Origin: Campylobacterales bacterium
Lineage (GTDB): Bacteria > Campylobacterota > Campylobacteria > Campylobacterales > Sulfurimonadaceae
Assembly (NCBI GenBank): GCA_026390165.1
Contig: JAPLGM010000012.1
Span: 147,433 to 211,432, forward strand
DNA length: 64,000 nt
Direction of reading: 5' to 3'
Shown here in pieces: positions 1 to 8,753 of the stretch. Both the position numbers and the translations under genes were made by a program. Position 1 is the stretch's first letter. Each line of letters begins with the position of its first letter. The notes below the pieces were generated by a model. That model had not been told where the DNA came from. It saw only the letters and a list, made by a program, of their open reading frames with translations, and searched no databases.

Positions 1-448
1 AAAAGTGTACGAAGCACTTAAACGTGCGCAAGAAGTGTATGTTGAGCGTTATACCTTCAATACGATGATTGCAGGGTGTATGGAGGCGATGAATGCTTTG
101 GGTGAGCAAAATAATCGTGAGGTGTGGAGTGAAGGGTACTGGATTTTAACCTCTATTTTAGAACCGATTGTCCCCCATTTGTGTTGGGAACTTTCACATA
201 CTCTCTTTGGAGGGAAAAATTTGGGTGTTCAACATATATGTGAAGAGGTTTTTGAGGTTGATACGCTGACTCTTGGGGTTTCGATCAATGGGAAAAATCG
301 CGCTTCTATTGAAGTGGGGGTCAATGAGACTCACGAAACAATTATTGAGATTGCCAAAGCTCACGTTGAGAAATGGATAGAGGGGAAAGAGATTTTTAAA
401 GAAATCGTTGTCCCCAATAAGTTGGTTAATTTGGTCATCAAGGGGTAA
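1..448 (+). CDS. leuS: Leucyl-tRNA synthetase, C-terminal part (cut by window edge)
   Basis: This is the last ~149 codons of leucyl-tRNA synthetase, which charges tRNA-Leu in the cytoplasm. The gene enters from the left edge, so its start is not visible. The visible part carries the anticodon-binding helical domain (the stretch [15 protein letters not shown] is typical of class Ia synthetases) followed by the small C-terminal domain ending in a [14 protein letters not shown] segment, as in bacterial LeuRS. The next gene starts 2 bases after the stop, so the two are probably co-transcribed. No catalytic motif can be checked because HIGH and KMSKS lie outside the window. Confidence 0.93.
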   Translation, partial: KVYEALKRAQEVYVERYTFNTMIAGCMEAMNALGEQNNREVWSEGYWILTSILEPIVPHLCWELSHTLFGGKNLGVQHICEEVFEVDTLTLGVSINGKNRASIEVGVNETHETIIEIAKAHVEKWIEGKEIFKEIVVPNKLVNLVIKG

Positions 449-450
449 AA

Positions 451-960
451 GTGAAGTTTCTTCCCCCTCTTATATTGCTTCTATTGATGATTAGTGGGTG
501 TGGCTATGCCCCCGCGTCACATTATGCTAAAATGGTTGTTGGTAAGAGTGTAAGTACCGAAGTGGTGATACGAGCAGAAGATCCTCAAAATACGGTTATC
601 ATCAAAGACGCGGTCGATATGGCGGTAATTACGAAATTTCGGACAGCATTGGTCAGCAAAGGTTCTGCGGAGACCCATCTAAAGTTTCAGATCTCTTCCG
701 TTCTTTTTACCCCATTGCGGTATGATTCCAATGGATATGTTATTACCTATCGTACAACGGTTTTAATGAGCATTGAGCGAACGTCAGTGACCGATCAAGG
801 AAATTATAGTGTTTCAGGTGTGTATGATTTTAACATCGAGCCTAATGCTATTATTTCGGATCAGGCCCGTTTTGATGCGATTCGATTTGCTTCACAAAAG
901 GGAGTTGATGCATTTAGTGCACAAGTAGCATCCCAAGGTACAAAATCTCTCAAGGAGTAG
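451..960 (+). CDS. LptE-like outer-membrane lipoprotein
   Basis: A 169-residue lipoprotein. The N-terminus is a lipoprotein signal peptide: a leucine-rich hydrophobic core, then the lipobox ISGC followed by GY, the residues that commonly follow the acylated Cys in LptE. The rest has the alternating pattern of a small alpha/beta domain. LptE partners LptD in lipopolysaccharide export to the outer membrane. The assignment rests on size, lipobox and position directly after leuS, which matches LptE placement in other proteobacteria; sequence similarity to E. coli LptE is not obvious. The start is GTG, 2 bases after the leuS stop. It could also be an unrelated lipoprotein of the LptE fold. Confidence 0.65.
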   Translation: MKFLPPLILLLLMISGCGYAPASHYAKMVVGKSVSTEVVIRAEDPQNTVIIKDAVDMAVITKFRTALVSKGSAETHLKFQISSVLFTPLRYDSNGYVITYRTTVLMSIERTSVTDQGNYSVSGVYDFNIEPNAIISDQARFDAIRFASQKGVDAFSAQVASQGTKSLKE

Positions 961-963
961 ACG

Positions 964-2499
964 GTGACAATTAATCAAATTGTACGCAACACAGTAGAGC
1001 GGTTAAAAACAGAGGGAAAAGCTTGGACTCCTGAATATTATACTGAGGCGTTTTGTGCGGAAGCCAAAAAAGTAGGTATTGTTATGGAAGAGTGCAAAGG
1101 GGTAGAACGTTTTGTTGTGTTGCTTGATAAAAAAACACAAGAGGAACTCAAGCAATACCGTGTTCGAACAACAGCAGAATTGATCCGTTTTTTGATTTCT
1201 AAACTGAGCCGAATGAATCCGAATGACGCATCCATGATGGTTGAATTATTAATATCACTTGTCCGATCAATGGCACAAAGTATTAATGTCCTACATAATC
1301 CTGAAGCCTCGGCATTGGCAAAAAAAACAATCTCTATACTGGAAGCACAAGGGGGAAAAACCCAACTGGAGCTCCTAAAACAAGCATGGGAAAATTTTGC
1401 CACTATTTATGACGATGCTTTTTTGATGAAACTCTCTCCCTACGGACAGATAGATAAATTTAATTTGAAAAAAACGGTTGAAGGGTTGAGTTCCTCGTCG
1501 GCATCCTCATCTAAAAATGATTTTACAAAATTTTCTTCTTTATTGATGCTAGGACTTTCTCCCTCTATTGCTCCCCAAATGAATGATCAGCTAATGGCTT
1601 TAACGCAAAAGGTGCAAGCTAATCCCGAATTTATTTTGGAGGCTACTTTTGAACAAGAGATAAAAATGGCAATTGCCATGCGGATTGCTTTGGATAAAAA
1701 GAATGTTAACGATATGCTCAAAGTACTTGATACGCTACTTGGGAAACTCTCCGTACAGTTAATTGATTTAATTGAAAGAAGTGATATCTCAAGTAGTGAA
1801 ATTAAAGGGATTAAAAAAGATCTGGAAGGATTAGGAGATGAAAATACAGGGGATTTTAAAGTAGCCCATAAAAAGTTGTATACCATCGCGACGACCCTCG
1901 AAGAGAAAGTAGAAGTTCTCAGTAAAGATCTCAAAGCCCATAATGACAAAGTAGTTACGATGGGGAGTCGTATTGTTGCTCTTGAAGAGGAATTGGCAGA
2001 AGCTACTCAGGCATCACGTGAAGATTTTCTGACCAAGCTCTATAATAAACGGGCATTAGAGGAGTTTATGGCGCAAAAAGAGGCCGATTATGAACGGTAT
2101 GGGCGTAATTATTGTATTGTGATGTTTGATCTGGATCATTTTAAAAGAGTGAATGATACCTATGGACATGACGCAGGGGACGCTGTACTGAGAGCTTTTT
2201 CACAAATACTAAAGGCGCAAGGACGCACCAATGATATTATTGGTCGCTTTGGCGGAGAAGAGTTTGTGGCAATTTTAGGGGATACCGATATTGAAGGGGC
2301 GAAAATTTTTGCCAATAAAGTACGTGAACATGTCCAAGACGCTAGGCTTATGTACCAAGATACACGAATTCAACTCAGTGTTAGTGCAGGAGTAGCACCT
2401 AGAGATATGTATCCATCACTTGGAAAAACGATGGTGGGGGCGGACGAAAAATTGTATGAAGCAAAGAAAAAAGGGCGTAACCGCGTTGAACCTGCATGA
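964..2499 (+). CDS. Diguanylate cyclase (GGDEF domain)
   Basis: A 511-residue soluble protein. The first ~330 residues have no domain I can name; residues ~290-345 look like a coiled coil leading into the catalytic domain. The GGDEF domain fills the C-terminal ~165 residues. It begins at DFLTKLYNKRALEEF and contains the metal-binding FDLDHFKRVND segment and an intact RFGGEEF active site. An RTND sequence exactly five residues before GGEEF fits the product-inhibition I-site (RxxD). It should make cyclic di-GMP from two GTP. There is no membrane segment, so it is cytoplasmic. The start is GTG, 3 bases after the lipoprotein gene; its stop overlaps folC by 4 bases, so it lies inside the leuS-folC operon. 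Confidence 0.9.
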   Translation: MTINQIVRNTVERLKTEGKAWTPEYYTEAFCAEAKKVGIVMEECKGVERFVVLLDKKTQEELKQYRVRTTAELIRFLISKLSRMNPNDASMMVELLISLVRSMAQSINVLHNPEASALAKKTISILEAQGGKTQLELLKQAWENFATIYDDAFLMKLSPYGQIDKFNLKKTVEGLSSSSASSSKNDFTKFSSLLMLGLSPSIAPQMNDQLMALTQKVQANPEFILEATFEQEIKMAIAMRIALDKKNVNDMLKVLDTLLGKLSVQLIDLIERSDISSSEIKGIKKDLEGLGDENTGDFKVAHKKLYTIATTLEEKVEVLSKDLKAHNDKVVTMGSRIVALEEELAEATQASREDFLTKLYNKRALEEFMAQKEADYERYGRNYCIVMFDLDHFKRVNDTYGHDAGDAVLRAFSQILKAQGRTNDIIGRFGGEEFVAILGDTDIEGAKIFANKVREHVQDARLMYQDTRIQLSVSAGVAPRDMYPSLGKTMVGADEKLYEAKKKGRNRVEPA

Positions 2500-3650
2500 A
2501 TTTAGATCTTTTTCTCTCTCAAAAACCCCTTTTTTATGATGTGATTGATCTTGAGCGTTTCCCCAACGCTTTTGAAAAAATTGCGCATTATTTTAAGCTT
2601 CCTAAAATTATTCACCTTGTTGGAACGAATGGGAAGGGGTCTACGGGACGATTCCTAGCTACTGCATTGCATCGCGCAGGGAAAAGGACAGGACACTACA
2701 CCTCTCCCCATATCCTCCGATTCAATGAGCGAATTTGGATTGATGGGGTCGATATTTCAGATGAAAAGCTTGAGAGTGCCCATCAAAAACTTTTCTCCTT
2801 ATTGACGCACGAAATTTCTGAATCACTCAGTTATTTTGAGTATACAACGCTTCTTGCTCTCGTAGCGTACGAGGAGTGTGAATACGTTGTCCTCGAAGCA
2901 GGGCTGGGGGGAGAGTTTGATGCGACGAATGTTTTTGATAAAGTATTGAGTATCTTTACCCCCATTGATTTTGACCATAGTGCCTTTTTGGGGGATACGA
3001 TTGCCTCCATTTCGGGGACGAAATTACGAAGTATGCAAACCAAAGCGTTGATGGGGAAACAGCCTTATATGGAGACGAAGATCATCGCACGTCAGATTGC
3101 GACTGAAAAAAAATGTACCCTCTTGTGTAGTGATGGGATGATTACGGAAGCGATCAAAAAGAAAGCTGCAATAATTGCCCTTCAAAATAACCTTAGTGAT
3201 TATTTGCAGGATAATTTGGAACTTGCGATGGCTGCTTTTGAGATTTTGGGATATGAGGCTACGGTTGAACTCTTTGATCAAGAGGCATTGTTCGGACGAC
3301 TGACTAAAATAGGAGCGAACGTCACCCTCGATGTGGGACATAATGCCCTCGCAGCGAAAGCAATCGCCGAAGCGTTTACAGGACAAAAGATAACGCTTAT
3401 TTATAACACCTACGCCGATAAAGAGTATCGAGAGATTTTGAGTATTTTAGCCCCTATTATTGATAAGGTTGAAATTATTCAGGTTGATGAAGGGCGGATC
3501 GTTGAGCGAGGTTTACTCGAATTGGCACTTCGAAAATTAGGGATAATATATTGTACATTTGAATCTTTAGATGAAAATAGAGAGTATTTAGTTTTTGGCA
3601 GCTTTAGTGTGGCGGAGGCGTTTTTGAAACGTTTGAGCTATAATAGTTAA
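2496..3650 (+). CDS. folC: Folylpolyglutamate synthase / dihydrofolate synthase
   Basis: A 384-residue Mur-ligase-family enzyme that adds glutamate to folates and usually also makes dihydrofolate from dihydropteroate. The ATP-binding loop is seen near residue 42 as HLVGTNGKGST, the family signature. It is followed by GHYTSPHILRFNERI, the typical substrate-binding loop, then VLEAGLGGEFDATN and the DHSAFLGDTI segment, which are family motifs. The C-terminal domain carries LDVGHN. At 384 residues it is a little shorter than E. coli FolC but normal for Campylobacterota. The ATG overlaps the upstream stop (ATGA), indicating translational coupling. Confidence 0.93.
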   Translation: MNLDLFLSQKPLFYDVIDLERFPNAFEKIAHYFKLPKIIHLVGTNGKGSTGRFLATALHRAGKRTGHYTSPHILRFNERIWIDGVDISDEKLESAHQKLFSLLTHEISESLSYFEYTTLLALVAYEECEYVVLEAGLGGEFDATNVFDKVLSIFTPIDFDHSAFLGDTIASISGTKLRSMQTKALMGKQPYMETKIIARQIATEKKCTLLCSDGMITEAIKKKAAIIALQNNLSDYLQDNLELAMAAFEILGYEATVELFDQEALFGRLTKIGANVTLDVGHNALAAKAIAEAFTGQKITLIYNTYADKEYREILSILAPIIDKVEIIQVDEGRIVERGLLELALRKLGIIYCTFESLDENREYLVFGSFSVAEAFLKRLSYNS

Positions 3651-3679
3651 TCAAATTGCATTTAAAAAAAGGGTTTAAA

Positions 3680-4225
3680 ATGTCAAATTTAGCCTATACG
3701 GAATCGTACGATAAAAATGATTACTACCATTGGGAAGGAGATTGGGAGCTTATTCGTGGAAGTGCCTACGCAATGTCCCCCTCGCCGATGTTTAATCATC
3801 AATTTATTAATCTAAAAATATCACGTCAATTGGATGAGAAACTTGATAATTGTCCTGAGTGTTATGTTGCTTTTGAGACTGATTTAGAATTGAGTGATGA
3901 TACAGTTTTACGACCTGATTGTATGGTTATTTGCTATGAACCTCAAGAGCGACTCAACAAAGCCCCTGAGATTGTTTTTGAAGTGATCTCAAAAGGGACG
4001 GCAAAACGAGATGAGCATCTCAAGTTTGAACTCTATCAAAGTGAGGGGATTAAATATTATATTCTCGTCTATCCCATGGGAAATAAAGCCAAAGTATATA
4101 AGCTCAAAGAGGATAGATACGTCAAAGTAGGTGATTTTACCGACGAGCACTATATGTTTGAGCTTGAAAAATGCAGTATCGATTTTGATTTTAATTTTAT
4201 CTGGCGGAAGGGTGTTGGGAAGTAG
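3680..4225 (+). CDS. Uma2 family (DUF820) putative endonuclease
   Basis: A 181-residue protein of the Uma2 family, which has a PD-(D/E)xK nuclease fold. The core is visible: ETDLELSDDTVLRPD supplies the Asp of the nuclease centre, and IVFEVISKGTAKRDEHLKFELY supplies the Glu and following helix; a YYILVYP strand closes the domain. The biological role of Uma2 proteins is unknown; they are common in cyanobacteria and occur in scattered copies elsewhere. The ATG at 3680 is preferred over an in-frame TTG 24 bases upstream because an A/G-rich stretch lies just before it. It sits between folC and mfd and is probably an acquired gene. Confidence 0.82.
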   Translation: MSNLAYTESYDKNDYYHWEGDWELIRGSAYAMSPSPMFNHQFINLKISRQLDEKLDNCPECYVAFETDLELSDDTVLRPDCMVICYEPQERLNKAPEIVFEVISKGTAKRDEHLKFELYQSEGIKYYILVYPMGNKAKVYKLKEDRYVKVGDFTDEHYMFELEKCSIDFDFNFIWRKGVGK

Positions 4226-4272
4226 AGGGTGAATGAAAAATTCTAAAATAATTAAATTATGAGGTTATTTTA

Positions 4273-5199
4273 ATGGCTAATAATGAAGGTGATACTATAT
4301 GGAGTATATGTAGTTCTTGTAATAGAAATACAATGCATGAAATCAAAAAATGTGAGTCGAAAAGAAACCGATTTGAACCTGCAGATATAGATGAAGAAGA
4401 TTTTTATATGGTGATTATGTGCCGAGGGTGTTTACGACTTTCTTTTAGGAAAGAAACACATGATTATAAGGCCGTTTATCAAACATATGATGATGAATGG
4501 TCTCATGATATTACAGTTAGGTTGTATCCAAAGTTTCTTGAACAGCATAAAAATATAGATACTACAGGTGTACCATCTGCTGTTGATAAAATTTATCATG
4601 AAACAATTGTAGCAATTCAAGAAAAAGCTTTTTTACTTGCAGGATTAGGATTAAGAGGAACACTAGAGGCTATTTGTAACCAATTAAAAATAACTGGAAA
4701 AGATTTAAAAACACGTATCGGTAATTTGCATAAATCTGGCTATATTTCAAAAAAAGATGCTGATAGGCTTCATGGTATTCGTTTTATGGGTAATGACGCA
4801 GCTCATGAAATCAAGCATGCAAATTTAAATGCACTTATGGTAGCCTTAGATATAGTTGAGTATTTAATTTCTACTTTATATATATTCGATAAAAAAGCTA
4901 AAAAACATTTAGATACGACTATATCAAGTTTTGAAGAACTGTTAAATCTTTTAACGGAAGATCTTAAAAATATACAGAAAGATGAAATTTTTAATCTTCA
5001 GAAATGGTTTAAAGGTAATTTTCGGAGAATTTCTGAAAATCGGGAAGAACTTGAAAAACAGCTTAAAGATCACATCAAACAGGGGCTATTTGATGGCGTT
5101 GAGCTATACCATGATAGTAGTGCTATTACAAGCGATCAATTATACAAAAAAATAACTGAAGTGATTAATGATGATGAAGAATGGGAAATTCCTTTTTAA
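4273..5199 (+). CDS. DUF4145 domain protein with N-terminal zinc ribbon
   Basis: A 308-residue protein of unknown function. The N-terminus has a CSSC pair near residue 14 and a second CRGC pair about 40 residues later, a four-Cys zinc ribbon. The middle (about residues 115-195) matches the DUF4145 pattern: a helix with LRGTLEAICNQL, then HKSGYISKKDADRLHGIR, then GNDAAHE. DUF4145 proteins are found alone, fused to nucleases and near restriction or defence genes; the domain is HEPN-like in helical content. Codon use is clearly more AT-rich than folC or mfd, which suggests transfer. The C-terminal ~100 residues are charged and helical and I cannot name them. Confidence 0.75.
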   Translation: MANNEGDTIWSICSSCNRNTMHEIKKCESKRNRFEPADIDEEDFYMVIMCRGCLRLSFRKETHDYKAVYQTYDDEWSHDITVRLYPKFLEQHKNIDTTGVPSAVDKIYHETIVAIQEKAFLLAGLGLRGTLEAICNQLKITGKDLKTRIGNLHKSGYISKKDADRLHGIRFMGNDAAHEIKHANLNALMVALDIVEYLISTLYIFDKKAKKHLDTTISSFEELLNLLTEDLKNIQKDEIFNLQKWFKGNFRRISENREELEKQLKDHIKQGLFDGVELYHDSSAITSDQLYKKITEVINDDEEWEIPF

Positions 5200-5241
5200 T
5201 TTTAATATTATAAAGCACAGTAGCAAGTAAGGAAAAAACTA

Positions 5242-8229
5242 ATGTCCCAACCAAAATTTTATGAATATTTAAAAAACAATCCGAAAAAACGGTGTGATAT
5301 CATCCTATGTGAAGATGCCAAAGAAGCGAGTTCACTAGCCGATGTAGCAATATTCTTGGAGATAGAGACCCTTGTGTTTCCCGATTTCAGAGCATCGTAT
5401 ATGGACGATTTACGCCCTTTTAGTGAAGAGCTATTTGCCCTTTTTGCTGCATTGAGAACCTATTACAGTGCCAAGAAAAAGCCGCTGATTATTGCTCCTC
5501 TTAAAACACTCCTGTATCCGCTTCCACATGCGTCATTGCTTCAAAGCATGAGTATTGAGTTCGCGTCACGGCTGGATTTGAAGAATCTGAAAGAAACATT
5601 GCACCGTTGGGGGTATACCTTTGTGGATATGGTGGAGATGGAGGGGGAGATATCCCATCGGGGCGATATTCTCGATATTTTTATCCCCAATACTCCTAAT
5701 CCCTATCGTATTAGCCTCTTTGATGATGAGGTGGAAGAGATCAAGATGTTTGACGTTGAGACACAGCGAACGGACAAAGAGGAGCTTGCCTTCATCGAGG
5801 TTACGAGTGCTTTTTTCTCTCTGAGCCAAGAGCAGGGGGGAGTGTTTGATACGGCGATCTTGAATGCCAAAAGTGATAGTTTTGTCAAAGATATGGCATC
5901 ACTGGGCTTTTGGGTATTAGGGGATGAGGGGGCTGATTTTACCCTCGGTAAATCGTTGATGCGTCTTCATGAGATGAAAAGTTTGCTGGATGAGTCGTAT
6001 GGAATGGATTTTCCTGTTATCCCTCGGTGCCATTTGGAAGTGGCAGTGCTTCCTGATGCGGTGCGTTATCAATCCCTTATCGCCCCCAATTTTCAAACGC
6101 TTCGAAGTGTCCATAAAAATAAAAAATTCACGTTGATTGCCGCGAGTGAAACACAGCTCAAAGCCGCTGGTATTTTTGAACTCAACGGGATGAGTGTCAA
6201 AACTTTGGGAATCGTCCTTAATCTTATCAGTGCCGATGAGGTGATACTCTCTCTCAATCGCTATGAGAAGAAACGCCGTCGCCGCAAAACTTCGATATTG
6301 CTCGATGATCTCAAAGTAGGTGATTACGTTGTCCACGAAGAGTATGGGGTAGGGATTTTTGTCGGGATTGAGCAGGCGGAAATTCTTGGTGGTATCAAAG
6401 ACCTTGTCGTCATCAAATATATGGGGGATGATAAACTTCTCCTCCCTGTTGAAAATCTCGATACGATTGATCGTTATATTGCCTCCGGTTCTCTCCCTGT
6501 TCTTGATCGTTTAGGGAAAGGAAGTTTTGGAAAACTCAAAGAGTCCGTTAAAGCACGTCTCTTTGAAATAGCCTCCGAAATCGTCGGAATTGCCGCGAGT
6601 CGTGCCCTTATAAAAGCGCACGTTATGCGTAGCGATGCAGGGGAGTTAAAACGGTTCCAAGAAGCTTCAGGGTTTGAGTATACCGCTGATCAAAGCAGTG
6701 CGATTGCTTCTATTGTGAATGATATTGGCTCGGGTCACATTATGGATAAACTTCTCAGCGGCGATGTCGGATTTGGAAAAACGGAAGTGGCGATGAATGC
6801 TATTTTTGTAGCGGCACGTGGCGGGTATCAATCGCTCCTCGTTGTCCCCACGACGCTTCTTAGTTCTCAGCATTTCAAATCACTTCAAGAGCGTTTTAGA
6901 GATTTTGGGATTCGCGTTGCGAAGCTTGACCGTTTTGTGAGTGCCAAAGAGAAAACGGCGACCCTTAAAGCCCTCTCTAGCGGTGAGCTGGATTGTGTTG
7001 TCGGAACCCATGCCCTTTTTGGGGTGAGCTGTGCGAAGCTGGGGCTTGTTATTATTGATGAAGAGCATAAATTCGGGGTAAAACAAAAAGAGAAACTCAA
7101 ATCGCTCTATGAAAACGTCCATCTCCTCAGCATGAGTGCGACCCCCATTCCTCGAAGCCTAAATCAGGCAATGAGTTCGATTAAGACGATGTCTGAACTT
7201 TTGACCCCTCCAAGTGAGAGATTGGGTGTTCGAACATTTGTGAAAAATTACGATGAGAAGCTTATCAAAGAGGTCATCCTACGAGAATTGCGTCGTGGGG
7301 GGCAAGTGTTCTATGTCCATAATTCCATTGATTCAATGATACTTAAATCGGGAGAGCTCAAAGCGATTCTCCCCGATTTGCGTATTCTCATCCTTCATTC
7401 TCAGATTAGTGCAACGAAAACAGAAGAGGAGTTGGCGAAGTTCGCTGATCGTCAATACGATGTCCTCCTTGCCACCTCAATTATCGAATCGGGCATCCAC
7501 ATGCCTACCGTCAATACGATGATTATCGACGGGGCAGATCGGTTTGGGATGGCGGATTTGCATCAGTTGCGCGGACGTGTCGGACGGGGGCATATTGAGG
7601 GGTATGCCTACTTTATCGTCGAGGATAAAGATCATCTCACCGAAGAGGCGAAAAAACGGCTTGTAGCATTGGAGTCAAACTCCTTTTTGGGAAGCGGCTC
7701 AATGCTTGCTCATCATGATCTTGAAATTCGTGGCGGCGGAAATCTCGTCGGGGATGCTCAAAGCGGTCATATTAAAAATATCGGCTATTCTCTCTATTTA
7801 CGAATGCTGGAAGACGCGATCAAAATTCTCACCAACCAGACAACAACCATCAAAGCAAAAGTGGACATCAAGCTCACGGTGAGTGCCTTTATCAGTGATG
7901 AGGTGGTTCACGAAGACAGGCTTCGTCTGGAACTCTATCGCCGTCTCAGCCACTGTGAATCACCGAGTGAAATTTATGAAATTTTAGAAGAGGTAGAAGA
8001 TCGTTTCGGAAAACCCGATATTCCGACGAAGCAGTTTTTCGAGATTATGGTAATGAAATTGTTGTGTATTGAAAAGAAGATCAAAACGGTGAGCAACTAT
8101 AACCAAAATATTGGTATCGAATATATGAACGGTTCCAAAGAGAGTTTGCAGAGTAAGAGCAAAGACGATGATGATTTGATTGCTGCCGTATTGCACTATC
8201 TACGTACGGTTAAAGCAAAGGTACTCTAA
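5242..8229 (+). CDS. mfd: Transcription-repair coupling factor
   Basis: A 995-residue translocase that removes RNA polymerase stalled at DNA damage and recruits UvrA. The N-terminal third is the UvrB-like homology region (GEISHRGDILDIF). The RNA-polymerase interaction domain follows (KVGDYVVHEEYGVGIF, then LLLPVENLD). The RecG-like motor has Walker A GDVGFGKTE, the Walker B-type IIDEEHKFGV, SATPIPRSL and LRGRVGRG. The TRCF C-terminal domain ends the protein. It is about 150 residues shorter than E. coli Mfd, as is usual in Campylobacterota, mostly in the N-terminal part. All motor motifs are intact. It starts 42 bases after the DUF4145 gene. Confidence 0.95.
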   Translation: MSQPKFYEYLKNNPKKRCDIILCEDAKEASSLADVAIFLEIETLVFPDFRASYMDDLRPFSEELFALFAALRTYYSAKKKPLIIAPLKTLLYPLPHASLLQSMSIEFASRLDLKNLKETLHRWGYTFVDMVEMEGEISHRGDILDIFIPNTPNPYRISLFDDEVEEIKMFDVETQRTDKEELAFIEVTSAFFSLSQEQGGVFDTAILNAKSDSFVKDMASLGFWVLGDEGADFTLGKSLMRLHEMKSLLDESYGMDFPVIPRCHLEVAVLPDAVRYQSLIAPNFQTLRSVHKNKKFTLIAASETQLKAAGIFELNGMSVKTLGIVLNLISADEVILSLNRYEKKRRRRKTSILLDDLKVGDYVVHEEYGVGIFVGIEQAEILGGIKDLVVIKYMGDDKLLLPVENLDTIDRYIASGSLPVLDRLGKGSFGKLKESVKARLFEIASEIVGIAASRALIKAHVMRSDAGELKRFQEASGFEYTADQSSAIASIVNDIGSGHIMDKLLSGDVGFGKTEVAMNAIFVAARGGYQSLLVVPTTLLSSQHFKSLQERFRDFGIRVAKLDRFVSAKEKTATLKALSSGELDCVVGTHALFGVSCAKLGLVIIDEEHKFGVKQKEKLKSLYENVHLLSMSATPIPRSLNQAMSSIKTMSELLTPPSERLGVRTFVKNYDEKLIKEVILRELRRGGQVFYVHNSIDSMILKSGELKAILPDLRILILHSQISATKTEEELAKFADRQYDVLLATSIIESGIHMPTVNTMIIDGADRFGMADLHQLRGRVGRGHIEGYAYFIVEDKDHLTEEAKKRLVALESNSFLGSGSMLAHHDLEIRGGGNLVGDAQSGHIKNIGYSLYLRMLEDAIKILTNQTTTIKAKVDIKLTVSAFISDEVVHEDRLRLELYRRLSHCESPSEIYEILEEVEDRFGKPDIPTKQFFEIMVMKLLCIEKKIKTVSNYNQNIGIEYMNGSKESLQSKSKDDDDLIAAVLHYLRTVKAKVL

Positions 8230-8272
8230 AATAACGAATTAGTATAATACAACTATTGCACAACAAGGAAAA

Positions 8273-8743
8273 ATGATGGAAAAAGCCGCTATATTGGAGC
8301 ACTTAGGTGCAGCAAAAAAAGCACATCTTAAATGGGTTCAACGTGCCAAACTGTTGATTGAGGGGTTGCCGATTGATGAGTCTGCTATACCATTGGGGAG
8401 TACCGATTGTAAGTTTGGACAGTGGTTTTATGGTGAGGGTCAACAACTAAATGCGTTGGGGAATATGGGGTGCTTGACTGATATTGAAAAAGCGCACTCT
8501 GTATTGCACGATCAGTATTTGAGAATTTTTAAAATTTATTTTTCGGATAATCACCGATCCTTTTTCTCTAAACTTTTTAATACAAAGAAAAAGATCAATG
8601 CGCAAGACCATGAGGAAGCTCAACTGTGGTTTGCTAAACTTCAGGCAACCTCCGAAGAGTTATTGGGACACATTGGTAAGATTGAACGTCGTTTGTATGC
8701 AATACCTCAGAGTTCGTTTGACGCTAGCGAAACTGGAATTTAG
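8273..8743 (+). CDS. Stand-alone CZB (chemoreceptor zinc-binding) domain protein
   Basis: A 156-residue protein made almost entirely of a CZB domain, normally found attached to chemoreceptors and diguanylate cyclases, where it binds zinc or senses oxidants. The four ligands are present: His18 (in KAHLKW), Cys46 (in CKFGQW), His75 and His79 (in HSVLH). There is no membrane segment and no output domain, so it must act with a partner in trans; a chemotaxis or cyclic-di-GMP protein encoded elsewhere is plausible. A TATAAT box lies at 8243-8248, suggesting its own promoter although it follows mfd by only 43 bases. Confidence 0.85.
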   Translation: MMEKAAILEHLGAAKKAHLKWVQRAKLLIEGLPIDESAIPLGSTDCKFGQWFYGEGQQLNALGNMGCLTDIEKAHSVLHDQYLRIFKIYFSDNHRSFFSKLFNTKKKINAQDHEEAQLWFAKLQATSEELLGHIGKIERRLYAIPQSSFDASETGI

Positions 8744-8753
8744 GTAGTTACGG

